A stretch of DNA of 38,682 nucleotides from Beijerinckiaceae bacterium (lineage in GTDB: Bacteria > Pseudomonadota > Alphaproteobacteria > Rhizobiales > Beijerinckiaceae). The DNA is taken from assembly GCA_947372795.1 (NCBI GenBank), contig CANBVC010000003.1, positions 1-38,682 on the forward strand, written 5' to 3'. Both the position numbers and the translations under genes were made by a program. The notes below the pieces were generated by a model. The model saw only the letters and a list, made by a program, of their open reading frames with translations, was not told the origin of the DNA and searched no databases. This document shows positions 9,925 to 18,950 of the stretch, piece by piece. Within the stretch, counting starts at the first letter, position 1; each line of letters opens with the position of its first letter.

Positions 9925-9957
9925 AAGGCGCTTCCGGGAGGAAGCGCCTTTTGTTTT
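9925..9957. terminator. Bidirectional rho-independent terminator between convergent genes
   Basis: Perfect GGCGCTTCC-GGGA-GGAAGCGCC flanked by A6 on the left and TTTTGTTTTT on the right. Confidence 0.95.
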
Positions 9958-9966
9958 TGAGGGGTG

Positions 9967-11991
9967 TCAGTCCGCCTTAGGGCGCTGCTTCTTGTTGAAT
10001 TTCTTCGGGCCAGAGGAGTCGCCCGCACTGGGCTTATCCCCATAGGGCTTGCCGGCGAATGGCTTACCTGCAGCGGGCTTGCCTGCGAAGGGCTTGCCTT
10101 CGGCTGGCTTGCCCGCGAAGGGCGGACGCTTATCCGCGAAGGGTTTGCCCTCTGAGAAGTCCTTCTTGAACTTGCCCTTGCGCTCGCCCTGTTCGTCGAA
10201 TTGACGCGGCTTCTCGTCGTTCGTGCCCTTGCTGAAGTCCTGCCCCCCCTCGCGCTTGCGCGCGGCATAGGGCTTGGGCGTGAACTTGCGCATTTCCTGC
10301 AAGGAGCCTGCGGCGGGCTGGATATTGACGTTCTCCTCGCCCGAGGACCGGCGCACGTTGGCGGCGAACTTCTGCGCGGCTTCTTCAAGGATCTCGAATT
10401 TCGTCTCCTTGTCGAAAATCTTGATCACGCCGATTTCGTTCTTGGTGATGTGGCCAAGGCGGCAGATCACCGGCACGATCCACTTGGGGTCGGCATTGTT
10501 GGTGCGCCCCACATTCATGCGGAACCAGATCATGGGGCCGGTTGCGCGGCGCTGGAACGCGCGGTCCATGCTCGCTTCCTCGCCCTCGGGGGCGGGGCCT
10601 TGCGTGCGACGGACTTCGCGCTCGCGCTTGTCGGGACGTTCGCGTTGTTCCCTGCGCTCACGCGGGGGCCGCCCAACCTCGCCAGCCTGGAACACATCCT
10701 CGGGCGCCGGGAAGCGGCCACGATACATGCGCGCCAGAGCGCCCGCGATGTCTTCGGGCGTACGCTCGGCGATGAGCATTTTCGCCAGCTCGAGATCTTC
10801 CTCGGTGCTTTCCTCGGTGAAGATCGGATCGTTCTTCATGCGCTGCTGGTCGGCGCGGCGAATTTCTTCGGCGGTCGGGGGGCCGGCCCAGAGCACATCG
10901 ATGCGCGCCTGCGCGATTAGGCCTTCAGCCTTGCGGCGCCGCGTGTAGGGCGCGAGCAAAATACAAACGCCCTTGCGGCCCGCGCGGCCCGTGCGCCCGC
11001 TCCGGTGCAGCAACGTGTCGCGATCATTGGGCAATTCGGCATGGATGACGAGTTCAAGGCCCGGCAGATCGATGCCGCGCGCCGCCACGTCGGTCGCCAC
11101 GCAGACGCGTGCTCGCCCGTCGCGCAGGGATTGCAGCGCATGGGTGCGTTCGTTCTGCGAGAACTCGCCTGAAAGCGCCACGGCGGCGAAGCCGCGCTCG
11201 ACGAGACTTGCGTGCAGATGGCGCACGGCCTCGCGGGTCTGGCAGAAGATCAGGGCGCCCGGCGGTTCGAAATAGCGCAGCACATTAACGACCGCGTGTT
11301 CGATCTCGTTGGGCGCGATCAGCAGGGCGCGATATTCGATGTCGCCGTGGGACTGGGTCTGGTCCACCGTATCAATGCGGAAGGCGTCGCGCTGGTAGCG
11401 CCGCGCCAGATTCGCGATGTCACGGGGAATGGTGGCGGAGAAGAGAAGGGTGCGCCGCTCGGCGGGCGTCGCGTCGAGGATGAACTCCATATCCTCGCGG
11501 AATCCAAGGTCCAGCATCTCGTCTGCTTCGTCGAGCACGACGGCGCGCAGGCTGCTCACATCGAGCCGTCCGCGCTCCAGATGGTCGCGCAGGCGCCCGG
11601 GGGTGCCGACCACGATATGGCAGCCATCCTCCAGTATGCGTGCTTCACGGCGCACATCCATGCCGCCGATGCAGGCGGCGACCTTCGCCCCGGTCGGGCC
11701 GTAGAGCCAGATCAGTTCGCGCTGAACCTGCATGGCGAGTTCACGGGTGGGCGCTACGATCAGCGCCATGGGAGCGCCGGGGGCGCCGATGCGCTCTTCG
11801 CCCGCGAGAAGGGTCGAGGCAAGGGCCAGCCCATAGGCGACGGTCTTGCCCGATCCGGTCTGGGCCGAGACCAGAAGATCGCGCTCGGCGGCTTCGGGTT
11901 GAAGGACGGCGGCCTGAACGGGGGTAGGCTCGGCATAGCCGCGCGCTTCAAGGGCGCGCTCAAGGCTGGGGTTGGTGGTAGGAAACGGCAT
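9967..11991 (-). CDS. DEAD/DEAH-box ATP-dependent RNA helicase with DbpA-type RNA-binding domain and PFAGKP-rich C-terminal tail
   Basis: SAQTGSGKT, PTRELA, VVLDEADEMLDLGF, SAT, HRSGRTGRAGR; WFRMNVGRTNNADPKWIVPVICRLGHITKNEIG; low-complexity tail. Confidence 0.95.
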   Translation of the reverse strand: MPFPTTNPSLERALEARGYAEPTPVQAAVLQPEAAERDLLVSAQTGSGKTVAYGLALASTLLAGEERIGAPGAPMALIVAPTRELAMQVQRELIWLYGPTGAKVAACIGGMDVRREARILEDGCHIVVGTPGRLRDHLERGRLDVSSLRAVVLDEADEMLDLGFREDMEFILDATPAERRTLLFSATIPRDIANLARRYQRDAFRIDTVDQTQSHGDIEYRALLIAPNEIEHAVVNVLRYFEPPGALIFCQTREAVRHLHASLVERGFAAVALSGEFSQNERTHALQSLRDGRARVCVATDVAARGIDLPGLELVIHAELPNDRDTLLHRSGRTGRAGRKGVCILLAPYTRRRKAEGLIAQARIDVLWAGPPTAEEIRRADQQRMKNDPIFTEESTEEDLELAKMLIAERTPEDIAGALARMYRGRFPAPEDVFQAGEVGRPPRERREQRERPDKREREVRRTQGPAPEGEEASMDRAFQRRATGPMIWFRMNVGRTNNADPKWIVPVICRLGHITKNEIGVIKIFDKETKFEILEEAAQKFAANVRRSSGEENVNIQPAAGSLQEMRKFTPKPYAARKREGGQDFSKGTNDEKPRQFDEQGERKGKFKKDFSEGKPFADKRPPFAGKPAEGKPFAGKPAAGKPFAGKPYGDKPSAGDSSGPKKFNKKQRPKAD
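10020..10145 (-). repeat. Degenerate tandem repeat encoding the (K)PFAGKP(A)-type tail of the helicase
   Basis: Protein PFADKRPPFAGKPAEGKPFAGKPAAGKPFAGKPYGDKPSAG; DNA shows repeated ggcttgcc(t/g)gcgaa(g)gg units. Confidence 0.8.
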
Positions 11992-12180
11992 GAGGCGAAG
12001 GGCCTGACTTTAGGAGGATTGAGGGGGGACGCGCGCGAACAAAGGCGCAAGCGCTGAAGTTTTCCCGGAGGTAGTTTGACGTATCGGCGAAAGACGCGCC
12101 GGGGGGCAAGCGACGGATCAGCACCTTCACCCTTGCTTTGTCAAGGATGAAGGCCCTCGTGCGTCCGCGCACCTTATATA
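11992..12180 (-). promoter_or_regulatory. Putative promoter and structured 5' leader of the helicase gene
   Basis: On the minus strand an extended -10-like TGGTATATA lies around 12183-12175. Downstream hairpin CCTTCATCCTTG-ACAAAG-CAAGGGTGAAGG (12153-12124) pairs over 12 bp with one U.G. Confidence 0.55.
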
Positions 12181-12319
12181 CCAACCTCGCGGGAAAAGCA
12201 CCTTTTCCGCGCTTCAACCGCCAAGTTCAAGCGTTTGATGGCGCTCGGCCTAGACCGCGCCAACGAAAACGTATGAAATGCGCTTATAGCAGATCGATAA
12301 ACGCAAGGGAGCAGAAACC

Positions 12320-12904
12320 ATGGACGCAGGACTTCCTGATCGCCTCCGCGCCATCGCGCAGGCCGCGACCGCGCCTTTCGCGATCACCAAGATAGGCCAT
12401 GTCGTGCTCAATTGTCGGGACATTGAGGCGTCCGTTCGGTTCTACACCCATGTGCTTGGCTTCAAGATCTCCGATATCTACGGCGACGAGATGATCCCGG
12501 GCGGCATGGTCTTCATGCGCTTCAACGCCGATCACCACGGCGTGGCCCTGATCGGCTCGCTGCCGGACAGCTCCCCCAATATCGAGCTGCACCACATGGC
12601 CTTCGCCGTCTCCACGCTCGATGAGGTCTTCCGGGCGCGCGAGCATCTTGAACGCAAAAATGTGCCGATCATCGTCGAGGGGCGCCGCCGCGCAGGAGTG
12701 CAGATCGCGGTCGAGTTCGCAGATCCCGATGGTCACATGCTCGAAATCTACTGGGGCCTCGATCAGGTCGGAAGCGATGGGATCACCCGCCCGCCCTCCG
12801 AATGGAAAGGCGCCAAAAGTCTTGAAGACGCCATCGACAATCCGGTGCGCGGTCAGGATGTGAGGGTCTTCGATGAGCGCATGATCCGCCGGGCGCCGAA
12901 ATGA
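12320..12904 (+). CDS. VOC family protein (extradiol ring-cleavage dioxygenase-like)
   Basis: KIGHVVLNCRDIEASVRFYTHVLGFKISD ... LHHMAFAVSTLDEVFRAREHLE ... FADPDGHMLEIYW. Confidence 0.92.
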   Translation: MDAGLPDRLRAIAQAATAPFAITKIGHVVLNCRDIEASVRFYTHVLGFKISDIYGDEMIPGGMVFMRFNADHHGVALIGSLPDSSPNIELHHMAFAVSTLDEVFRAREHLERKNVPIIVEGRRRAGVQIAVEFADPDGHMLEIYWGLDQVGSDGITRPPSEWKGAKSLEDAIDNPVRGQDVRVFDERMIRRAPK

Positions 12905-12930
12905 TCAAGAACACTGCGAGGAACGTCCCG

Positions 12931-13722
12931 ATGGGAATTGTGAAATGGTGCCGTCTGGAAACCGCGCAGGGGCCGAGCTTCGGCCTTGTCGACGGCGACC
13001 AGATCGAACTCGTCGAGGGCTCCCCCTTCGACACGTTCCGCAAGACGGGAAAGCGTACGCCTTTGGCGCAAGCGCGTCTGCTCGTTCCCGTCGTGCCGCC
13101 CACCTTCTACGCCATCGGCTCGAACTACCATGACCACGTCGTCAAGATGGCCGAGGTCATGGGTCGCAAGCCGGTCTTTTATGACAGACCGCGCGTCGGC
13201 TATCGCGCCAACAGCGCGTTGATCGCCCATGGCGAGGACATCGTGAAACCCGCGGACTCGGGCGAGCAGTTTCAATATGAGGCGGAGCTTGTCGCCGTCA
13301 TCGGCAAGGCCGTTCCGCGGCGGGTTTCGCACGAAGAGGCGGCCCAATATATTTTCGGCTGGACCATCGGCAACGATGTCAGCGAGCGCGAATGGCAGGT
13401 CAAGGACCAGACCAATATCCGTGCGAAGAACACCGACACATTCAAGCCCATGGGGCCGTGGATCGTGCAAGGCGTCGATCCAGCGGATATGCGCACGGAT
13501 GTTCGACTGAATGGCGTGACTGTTCATTCTTTCCCCACCGGCGCCATGCAATTCGACGCCGCAGCGGTGATCTGTGAAATATCGAAATATAACACGCTGG
13601 CGCCCGGCGACGTGATCTGGCTAGGCACCGACGACAGGCCGCTGAACATGAAGCCCGGCGACGATCTCGAGATCGAAATCTCAGGCATCGGCGTGCTGCG
13701 CAACAGGGTCGTCGCCGAATAG
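12931..13722 (+). CDS. Fumarylacetoacetate hydrolase (FAH) family protein
   Basis: MGIVKWCRLETAQGPSFGLVDGDQIELVEG; FYAIGSNYHDHV; YEAELVAVIGKA; GWTIGNDVSEREWQ; LGTDDRPLNMKPGDDLEIEISGIGVLRN. SD GAGGA precedes ATG 12931; ORF track starts at 12901. Confidence 0.92.
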   Translation: MGIVKWCRLETAQGPSFGLVDGDQIELVEGSPFDTFRKTGKRTPLAQARLLVPVVPPTFYAIGSNYHDHVVKMAEVMGRKPVFYDRPRVGYRANSALIAHGEDIVKPADSGEQFQYEAELVAVIGKAVPRRVSHEEAAQYIFGWTIGNDVSEREWQVKDQTNIRAKNTDTFKPMGPWIVQGVDPADMRTDVRLNGVTVHSFPTGAMQFDAAAVICEISKYNTLAPGDVIWLGTDDRPLNMKPGDDLEIEISGIGVLRNRVVAE

Positions 13723-13763
13723 AGCGGGCTTTAAAAATATAAAGCAATGATGGGGAGAGAAGC

Positions 13764-14750
13764 ATGAGCGTGAAATCAAATTTTCTTGGGGCGGTCTGTA
13801 TGAGCGTTTTGGCTTTGGGCGGCCTCACGCTTTCGCCTGCCCATGCTCAGGATGCCTGGCCGACCAAGCGCGTCGTATTTGTGATCGGCTACGCGCCGGG
13901 AGGCTTCGCTGATAGCGTGGCGAGGATCATCGGCGCGAAACTCGGCGACACGCTGAACCAGCAGATCATCACGCAAAATATGGAAGGCGCAGGCGGCAAT
14001 ATCGCCGCGCGCCATGTCGCCACCACCCCGCCCGACGGCTACACGATCCTTGTCACCACCACGTCACTTGCCATCAACGACACGCTTTATAAAACGAAGG
14101 GCTTCTCCACCAAGGGCCTGATGCCGGTGGCGATGCCCGTCTCCGCACCTGAATCCTTCGCGTCCAATCCCAAGTCGAACGTCAAGTCGCTGGGCGATCT
14201 TCTTGCGCAGTCCAAGGCGGGCGAGACGGTCTATCTTGGCACACCGGGGATCGGCAGCGGCTCCCATCTGGCGGCGGAATATTTCTTCAAGGTTCTCGCC
14301 AAGGCCAATGTGAAGCACATTCCGTTTCCCGGCGGAGCGCCCGCAAAGCTTGGCCTTCTTGGAGGGGATGTGAGCGTCTTGTCGAGCACGGCGACGGCGG
14401 CGACGATCCCGGCCATGTTGAGCAAGGAGATCATCGGCCTTGCAGTCGCCAGCGCCGAGCGCGACCCTGCGATCCCCGATGTGCCCACATTTGCAGAACT
14501 GGGCTATCCCGGTTTTCTGGCGAGTTCCTGGACCGGGTTCTTCGCCCCCGACGGTACGCCCGAAGCTGTACTGACGAAGCTGAACGCGCAGATCAACGCG
14601 GCCCTCAAGGATCCGGAAGTGAAGGCGAAGATCGACGCCATGGGCCTCATCATAGCCAATCGCACGCAGCCCGAAACGCGCGCCTATTTCCAGTCTGAAA
14701 TCGCCAACTGGGCGAAGATGGTTGAAGCCTCCGGCGTCGCGGTGCCCTGA
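13764..14750 (+). CDS. Tripartite tricarboxylate transporter (Bug/TctC family) substrate-binding protein
   Basis: Signal peptide; WPTKRVVFVIGYAPGGFADSVARIIGAKLGDTLNQQIITQNMEGAGGNIAARHVATTPPDGYT. Confidence 0.93.
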   Translation: MSVKSNFLGAVCMSVLALGGLTLSPAHAQDAWPTKRVVFVIGYAPGGFADSVARIIGAKLGDTLNQQIITQNMEGAGGNIAARHVATTPPDGYTILVTTTSLAINDTLYKTKGFSTKGLMPVAMPVSAPESFASNPKSNVKSLGDLLAQSKAGETVYLGTPGIGSGSHLAAEYFFKVLAKANVKHIPFPGGAPAKLGLLGGDVSVLSSTATAATIPAMLSKEIIGLAVASAERDPAIPDVPTFAELGYPGFLASSWTGFFAPDGTPEAVLTKLNAQINAALKDPEVKAKIDAMGLIIANRTQPETRAYFQSEIANWAKMVEASGVAVP

Positions 14751-14755
14751 AGGTC

Positions 14756-16516
14756 ATGACCATGCCCGGTAGCATCGAGGTATTGCACACGGACGTGCTG
14801 GTCATCGGCGGAGGGTTCGCCGGGACCTGGGCGTCCTTGCGCGCCGCTGATCTTGGCGCAAGCGTCACGCTGGTCGACAAGGCCTATGTGAGCAAAAGCG
14901 GCGCCTCCACCATGTCGGGCGGCATCACCACATGCCCGCTCGATACGGATGACATGGACCTATGGGCGCGCGAGTTCATCGAGCGCGGCGATTATATGTG
15001 CGACCAACGCTGGACCTATCAGTTGCTTGAGGGCCAGCGCGAGCGCGTGAAGGATTATGTGCGGTGGGGCGTGCCGATTTCGCGCGCGGAGGATGGCTCC
15101 ATCCGCCGCTTCGCAAGCCGCGGCATGATCGACGTGCGGGGCATGCAATACCAGCCCAAGGCGGCGATGATAGAGCTGCGCCGACGCATCGTTGCGCGCG
15201 GCGTCCGCATTCTCGATCGCGTCCATATCACCGAGCTTGTGACCGCAGACGGCCAATGGCCCAGCAATGGGGCGATCATCGGCGCAGTTGGTTTCAACAT
15301 CTATACGGGGCAGTTCGTCTTCATCAACGCCAAGCGCACCATCGTCGCCACAGGCATGATCGCGATGAAGGGCACGCATCGCGTCGACAATGACACGGGC
15401 GATGGGGTCGCCATGGCCTTTCGCGCCGGCGGGCGGCTCGTCGATATGGAATTCACCTTCGGCGGGACGTTCAATGTGCTGATGAAGAAATTCGATTTCC
15501 CCAGCTACAATGTGGCGGTCGCCCACGGCGCGCGGCTCATCAACGCCCGTGGCGAACGCTTCATGGAGCAGCATGACCCCGTGCGTCTCGAGCGCGGCGA
15601 GCTGTCCAATGTGGTGGCCGCTTTCGCCAAGGAAATTGTGGAGGGGCGTGGGCCGGTGTTCGTCGATTTGCGCCATGTGGACGCAAGCTACTGGACCGAT
15701 CTGGCGAAGCTGCATCGCGGCGGCTCGATCCTTCTGTCAGGCCATGTGCCTGATCCCCGCGTGAACCCGCTTCCCATCGAGCCGACATGGGGTCTGTGGG
15801 CGAGCGGGCGCAGCGGGTTGCAGATCGATCTTGGCGCCCGCACCAATCTGCCCGGCCTTCTGGCGGCGGGGTCGGCGGCCAAGAACGACGCCACCGGCAC
15901 CCACGCCAGCGCAGGCTCGCCGACCGCTTTCGCAAAAGTGTCGGGATGGCATGCAGGCGAGACGGCGGCGCTGGAAAGTCGTCAAACCGACCTCGAATCC
16001 GCGCCGCAAGGCCTTATCGCAATGCTGCAGGAAAAGGCTTTGGCGCCCCTCAACCGCGCGAGAGGCGAGCGCAGCGCCGACCGTCTGCATGACGATCTCG
16101 CAAGGCTCGAAAGTAGCGTTGTGAAGAGCATGATCCTTAGCGAGGGGCGTCTCAACGAGCTTTTGCAGGGCGCGCGCGATGTTGCGGGCGCACTCGATCA
16201 GACGGCGGCGGGCGATCTGCACGATCTCGTCAAATGGCACGAGGCGCGCAATGTCTCGTTGAACGCCGAAATCGTCTATCGCTCCGCGCTCGACCGGACC
16301 GAGAGTCGGGAACAGTTTTATCGCGAGGATTTCCCCATGACGGACCCGGGCTGGTTCTGCTGGCATGGTGTGAAATCGACGGGCGAGGGATTGGCTTTCG
16401 ACAAGCAGGCCTTCCCGCAGGAAGGCGCGCGCTTCCTACCCGAGCATCAGCACAGCGGCCTTGGCCCCATCGGCGCGATCATGAGCGCGAAGCATCAACC
16501 GGCGAAGGCGCTTTGA
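14756..16516 (+). CDS. FAD-binding protein, succinate dehydrogenase/fumarate reductase/AprA flavoprotein-like
   Basis: TDVLVIGGGFAGTWASLRAADLGASVTLVDKA; SKSGASTMSGGI; TGDGVAMAFRAGGRLVDMEF; C-terminal SREQFYREDFPMTDPGWFCWHGVK. Confidence 0.88.
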   Translation: MTMPGSIEVLHTDVLVIGGGFAGTWASLRAADLGASVTLVDKAYVSKSGASTMSGGITTCPLDTDDMDLWAREFIERGDYMCDQRWTYQLLEGQRERVKDYVRWGVPISRAEDGSIRRFASRGMIDVRGMQYQPKAAMIELRRRIVARGVRILDRVHITELVTADGQWPSNGAIIGAVGFNIYTGQFVFINAKRTIVATGMIAMKGTHRVDNDTGDGVAMAFRAGGRLVDMEFTFGGTFNVLMKKFDFPSYNVAVAHGARLINARGERFMEQHDPVRLERGELSNVVAAFAKEIVEGRGPVFVDLRHVDASYWTDLAKLHRGGSILLSGHVPDPRVNPLPIEPTWGLWASGRSGLQIDLGARTNLPGLLAAGSAAKNDATGTHASAGSPTAFAKVSGWHAGETAALESRQTDLESAPQGLIAMLQEKALAPLNRARGERSADRLHDDLARLESSVVKSMILSEGRLNELLQGARDVAGALDQTAAGDLHDLVKWHEARNVSLNAEIVYRSALDRTESREQFYREDFPMTDPGWFCWHGVKSTGEGLAFDKQAFPQEGARFLPEHQHSGLGPIGAIMSAKHQPAKAL

Positions 16517-16517
16517 G

Positions 16518-16766
16518 ATGAGCGTTCATGCGATCTCCATCGACCCCGCCACCTGCACCGGCTGCGGCCTGTGCGTGCTCGCATGCCCCGCTGACGTTAT
16601 CCGCATGGATGCCGCCAGCGGGAAGGCGAAGGTCGTTTACGGCGGGGATTGTCAGGTTTGCTATTTGTGCGAGGACGATTGTCCGGCCCACAGCATTTCG
16701 CTCAGCCATGACATCACAAATCCGAGGCGCTACAGCATCTATGACGAGCCCGGCGGGACTTTTTGA
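16518..16766 (+). CDS. 2[4Fe-4S] ferredoxin-like protein (probable partner of the upstream flavoprotein)
   Basis: CTGCGLCVLACP and CQVCYLCEDDCP motifs; start one base after the upstream stop. Confidence 0.92.
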   Translation: MSVHAISIDPATCTGCGLCVLACPADVIRMDAASGKAKVVYGGDCQVCYLCEDDCPAHSISLSHDITNPRRYSIYDEPGGTF

Positions 16767-16804
16767 CATCCGGCCAAGATACAAAAACCAATCCAGAGGA
16801 CCAC

Positions 16805-17230
16805 ATGGCATTTAGCGAAACGATCCGCCGCCTGATCACCAACGCCTGGGAGGACGGCTATGTTTGCCTGCTGGGGACATCCGGCGAGGACGGCCCCAAT
16901 ATCAGCCCCAAGGGCAGCATGATGTTGTTCGACGACAACCATCTCGCTTATTGGGAGCGCTCCAAGAAACAGGCGCTGGCCAATCTGCAGCATGATAATC
17001 GCGTCATCGTCGTCTACAGCAATATGCAGGCGCAGCGCGACAAGGTGCTGGAATCGGGCATCCTGCGCTTTTATGGCGTGGCGGAACTGCATGAAAGCGG
17101 CCCCGTCCATGACGCCATCTTCGCGCGGCTGAACGAGCGCGAATCGACCCATGACGGCGCGGATGCCGGCGTTGGCGTGTTGATACGGATTGAGCGCGCG
17201 CAGGATGCACGGGGCAAGGCGATCAGCTGA
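16805..17230 (+). CDS. Pyridoxamine 5'-phosphate oxidase (PPOX) family protein
   Basis: MAFSETIRRLITNAWEDGYVCLLGTSGEDGPNISPKGSMMLFDDNHLAYWERSKKQALANLQHDNRVIVVYSN. Confidence 0.85.
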   Translation: MAFSETIRRLITNAWEDGYVCLLGTSGEDGPNISPKGSMMLFDDNHLAYWERSKKQALANLQHDNRVIVVYSNMQAQRDKVLESGILRFYGVAELHESGPVHDAIFARLNERESTHDGADAGVGVLIRIERAQDARGKAIS

Positions 17231-17329
17231 ATCAGCCGATTTCCATTTGCGACGTGAGCGGCGCCGGGTGTAGACAGAGGCAACCCCTTCCACACTGAGC
17301 GGCTGGCTGGCGTCCTCCGCCGCAGGATC

Positions 17330-18172
17330 ATGCCCTTGTCTCACCCCGTTGATGCGCCCCTCATCGAGTTGAAGAACGTTCGATTCGGTTACGGCGAGCG
17401 CGTGGTGCTGGACGGGCTCGATCTCACCGTGCCGCGTGGGCAGATTCTCGCGGTCATGGGCGGGTCAGGAAACGGCAAAACCTCACTTCTTGGCCTTCTG
17501 GGCGGGCGCAATATCGCCTGGTCGGGCAGCGTCCGGGTCGAAGGACAGGACGTCGGAGGCCTCGATGGGTCCAGCCTTTACGCCCTGCGGCGGCGGATGG
17601 GCATGCTGTTCCAGTTCGGCGCCCTGTTCACCGACCTCAGCGTCTTCGACAACATCGCCTTTCCCTATCGTGAGCAAACCAATCTGCCCGAGACGGTGAT
17701 TCGCGACCTTGTGCTGATGAAGCTGGAGGCGGTGGGGCTGCGCGGCGCCGCTGCGTCCATGCCCTCGCAATTGTCCGGCGGCATGGCGCGCCGGGTGGCG
17801 CTCGCTCGGGCCATCGCGCTTGATCCCATGCTGATGCTCTATGATGAGCCCTTCACAGGGCTTGATCCCATTTCAGCGGGCATCATCGGTCGCCTGATCC
17901 GGCGTTTGAACGACGCTTTCGGCATGACCTCCCTCATCGTGACACATGATGTGAACGAAACCCTGCGAATCGCCGACCGCATCGTGCTGGTCTCTGATGG
18001 GCGTATCGTGCGCGACATTACGCCCCAGGAGGTCCGCGCCAGCGACGACCTCTTCATCAGACAGTTCGCCGACGGCCTGCCGGACGGGCCGGTGCCCTTC
18101 CACTATCCCGCCCCAGCCTATGCGCAGCAATTGCTGGGCGGGGCCGTTGGCGGAGGCGGCGCTCATGGTTGA
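17330..18172 (+). CDS. mlaF: Mla phospholipid transport ABC ATP-binding protein
   Basis: GGSGNGKTSLL Walker A variant, LSGGMARRVALARAIALDPMLMLYDEPFTGLDPIS; adjacent to mlaE and mlaD. Confidence 0.93.
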   Translation: MPLSHPVDAPLIELKNVRFGYGERVVLDGLDLTVPRGQILAVMGGSGNGKTSLLGLLGGRNIAWSGSVRVEGQDVGGLDGSSLYALRRRMGMLFQFGALFTDLSVFDNIAFPYREQTNLPETVIRDLVLMKLEAVGLRGAAASMPSQLSGGMARRVALARAIALDPMLMLYDEPFTGLDPISAGIIGRLIRRLNDAFGMTSLIVTHDVNETLRIADRIVLVSDGRIVRDITPQEVRASDDLFIRQFADGLPDGPVPFHYPAPAYAQQLLGGAVGGGGAHG

Positions 18173-18950
18173 TTTCTTCGAAAGGCTCGGCGCCCTCACC
18201 TTGAGCGTTCTGGCGCGGCTCGGGCTTGCGACGCTGTTCTTTGGAGCCGTTTTCGCCCGCATGGCTCAGGGGGCGAAGCGGGGCGCCCTGCTGGTGCGCG
18301 AGATTCACTTCGCCGGCGTTCGCTCCCTCGCCATCATCCTCGTTTCCGGCCTGTTCGTTGGCATGGTGCTGGCGGTGCAGGGATATGAAGTCCTCCAAAG
18401 ATTCGGCTCGGCCGACGCGCTCGGCTCCCTTGTCGCGCTTTCTCTTGTGCGGGAATTGGGGCCGGTTGTGGCGGCGCTGCTCTTCGCAGGCCGTGCGGGG
18501 TCTGCTGTGACGGCGGAAATTGGCCTGATGCGCGCCACCGAGCAGCTGGCCGCAATGGACATGATGGCGGTGGACCCGATTTCCCGGGTCATCGTGCCTC
18601 GCTTCATGGCTGCGCTGGTGTCGCTACCCATCCTGGCGGTGATTTTTTCGAGCGCGGGCGTCATCGGCGCCTATCTCGTGGGCGTCGAACTGATCGGCAT
18701 CGACGCCGGGGCTTTCTGGTCGCAGATGCGCGCCAGCGTCGATTTCCGCCTTGATGTGCTCAATGGCCTGTTCAAGGCGCTGGTTTTTGGCGTTGCGGTG
18801 GGGCTGATCTCCGTATTTGAAGGCTATCATGCCGCGCCGACCGCCGAAGGCGTTTCGAGCGCCACCACCCGCACGGTGGTGATCTCCTCCCTAAGCGTGC
18901 TAACGCTCGACTTTATATTGACCGTCCTGATGTTTAGGGGGCTGAATTGA
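18165..18950 (+). CDS. mlaE: Mla ABC transporter permease
   Basis: MVDFFERLGALTLSVLARLG...; LVALSLVRELGPVVAALLFAGRAGSAVTAEIGLMRATEQLAAMDMMAVDP. ORF track over-extends upstream to 17997. Confidence 0.95.
   Translation: MVDFFERLGALTLSVLARLGLATLFFGAVFARMAQGAKRGALLVREIHFAGVRSLAIILVSGLFVGMVLAVQGYEVLQRFGSADALGSLVALSLVRELGPVVAALLFAGRAGSAVTAEIGLMRATEQLAAMDMMAVDPISRVIVPRFMAALVSLPILAVIFSSAGVIGAYLVGVELIGIDAGAFWSQMRASVDFRLDVLNGLFKALVFGVAVGLISVFEGYHAAPTAEGVSSATTRTVVISSLSVLTLDFILTVLMFRGLN

Noticed and set aside
10040-10145. Possible CRISPR-like or VNTR noncoding array
   Set aside because: Repeats are short, degenerate and in frame within the helicase gene; no spacer architecture and no cas genes.
11212-12057. 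281-aa plus-strand ORF opposite the helicase
   Set aside because: Shadow ORF antisense to conserved DEAD-box motifs.
17997-18164. ORF-track extension of mlaE upstream to 17997
   Set aside because: Overlaps mlaF out of frame; ATG 18165 gives the normal MlaE N-terminus.
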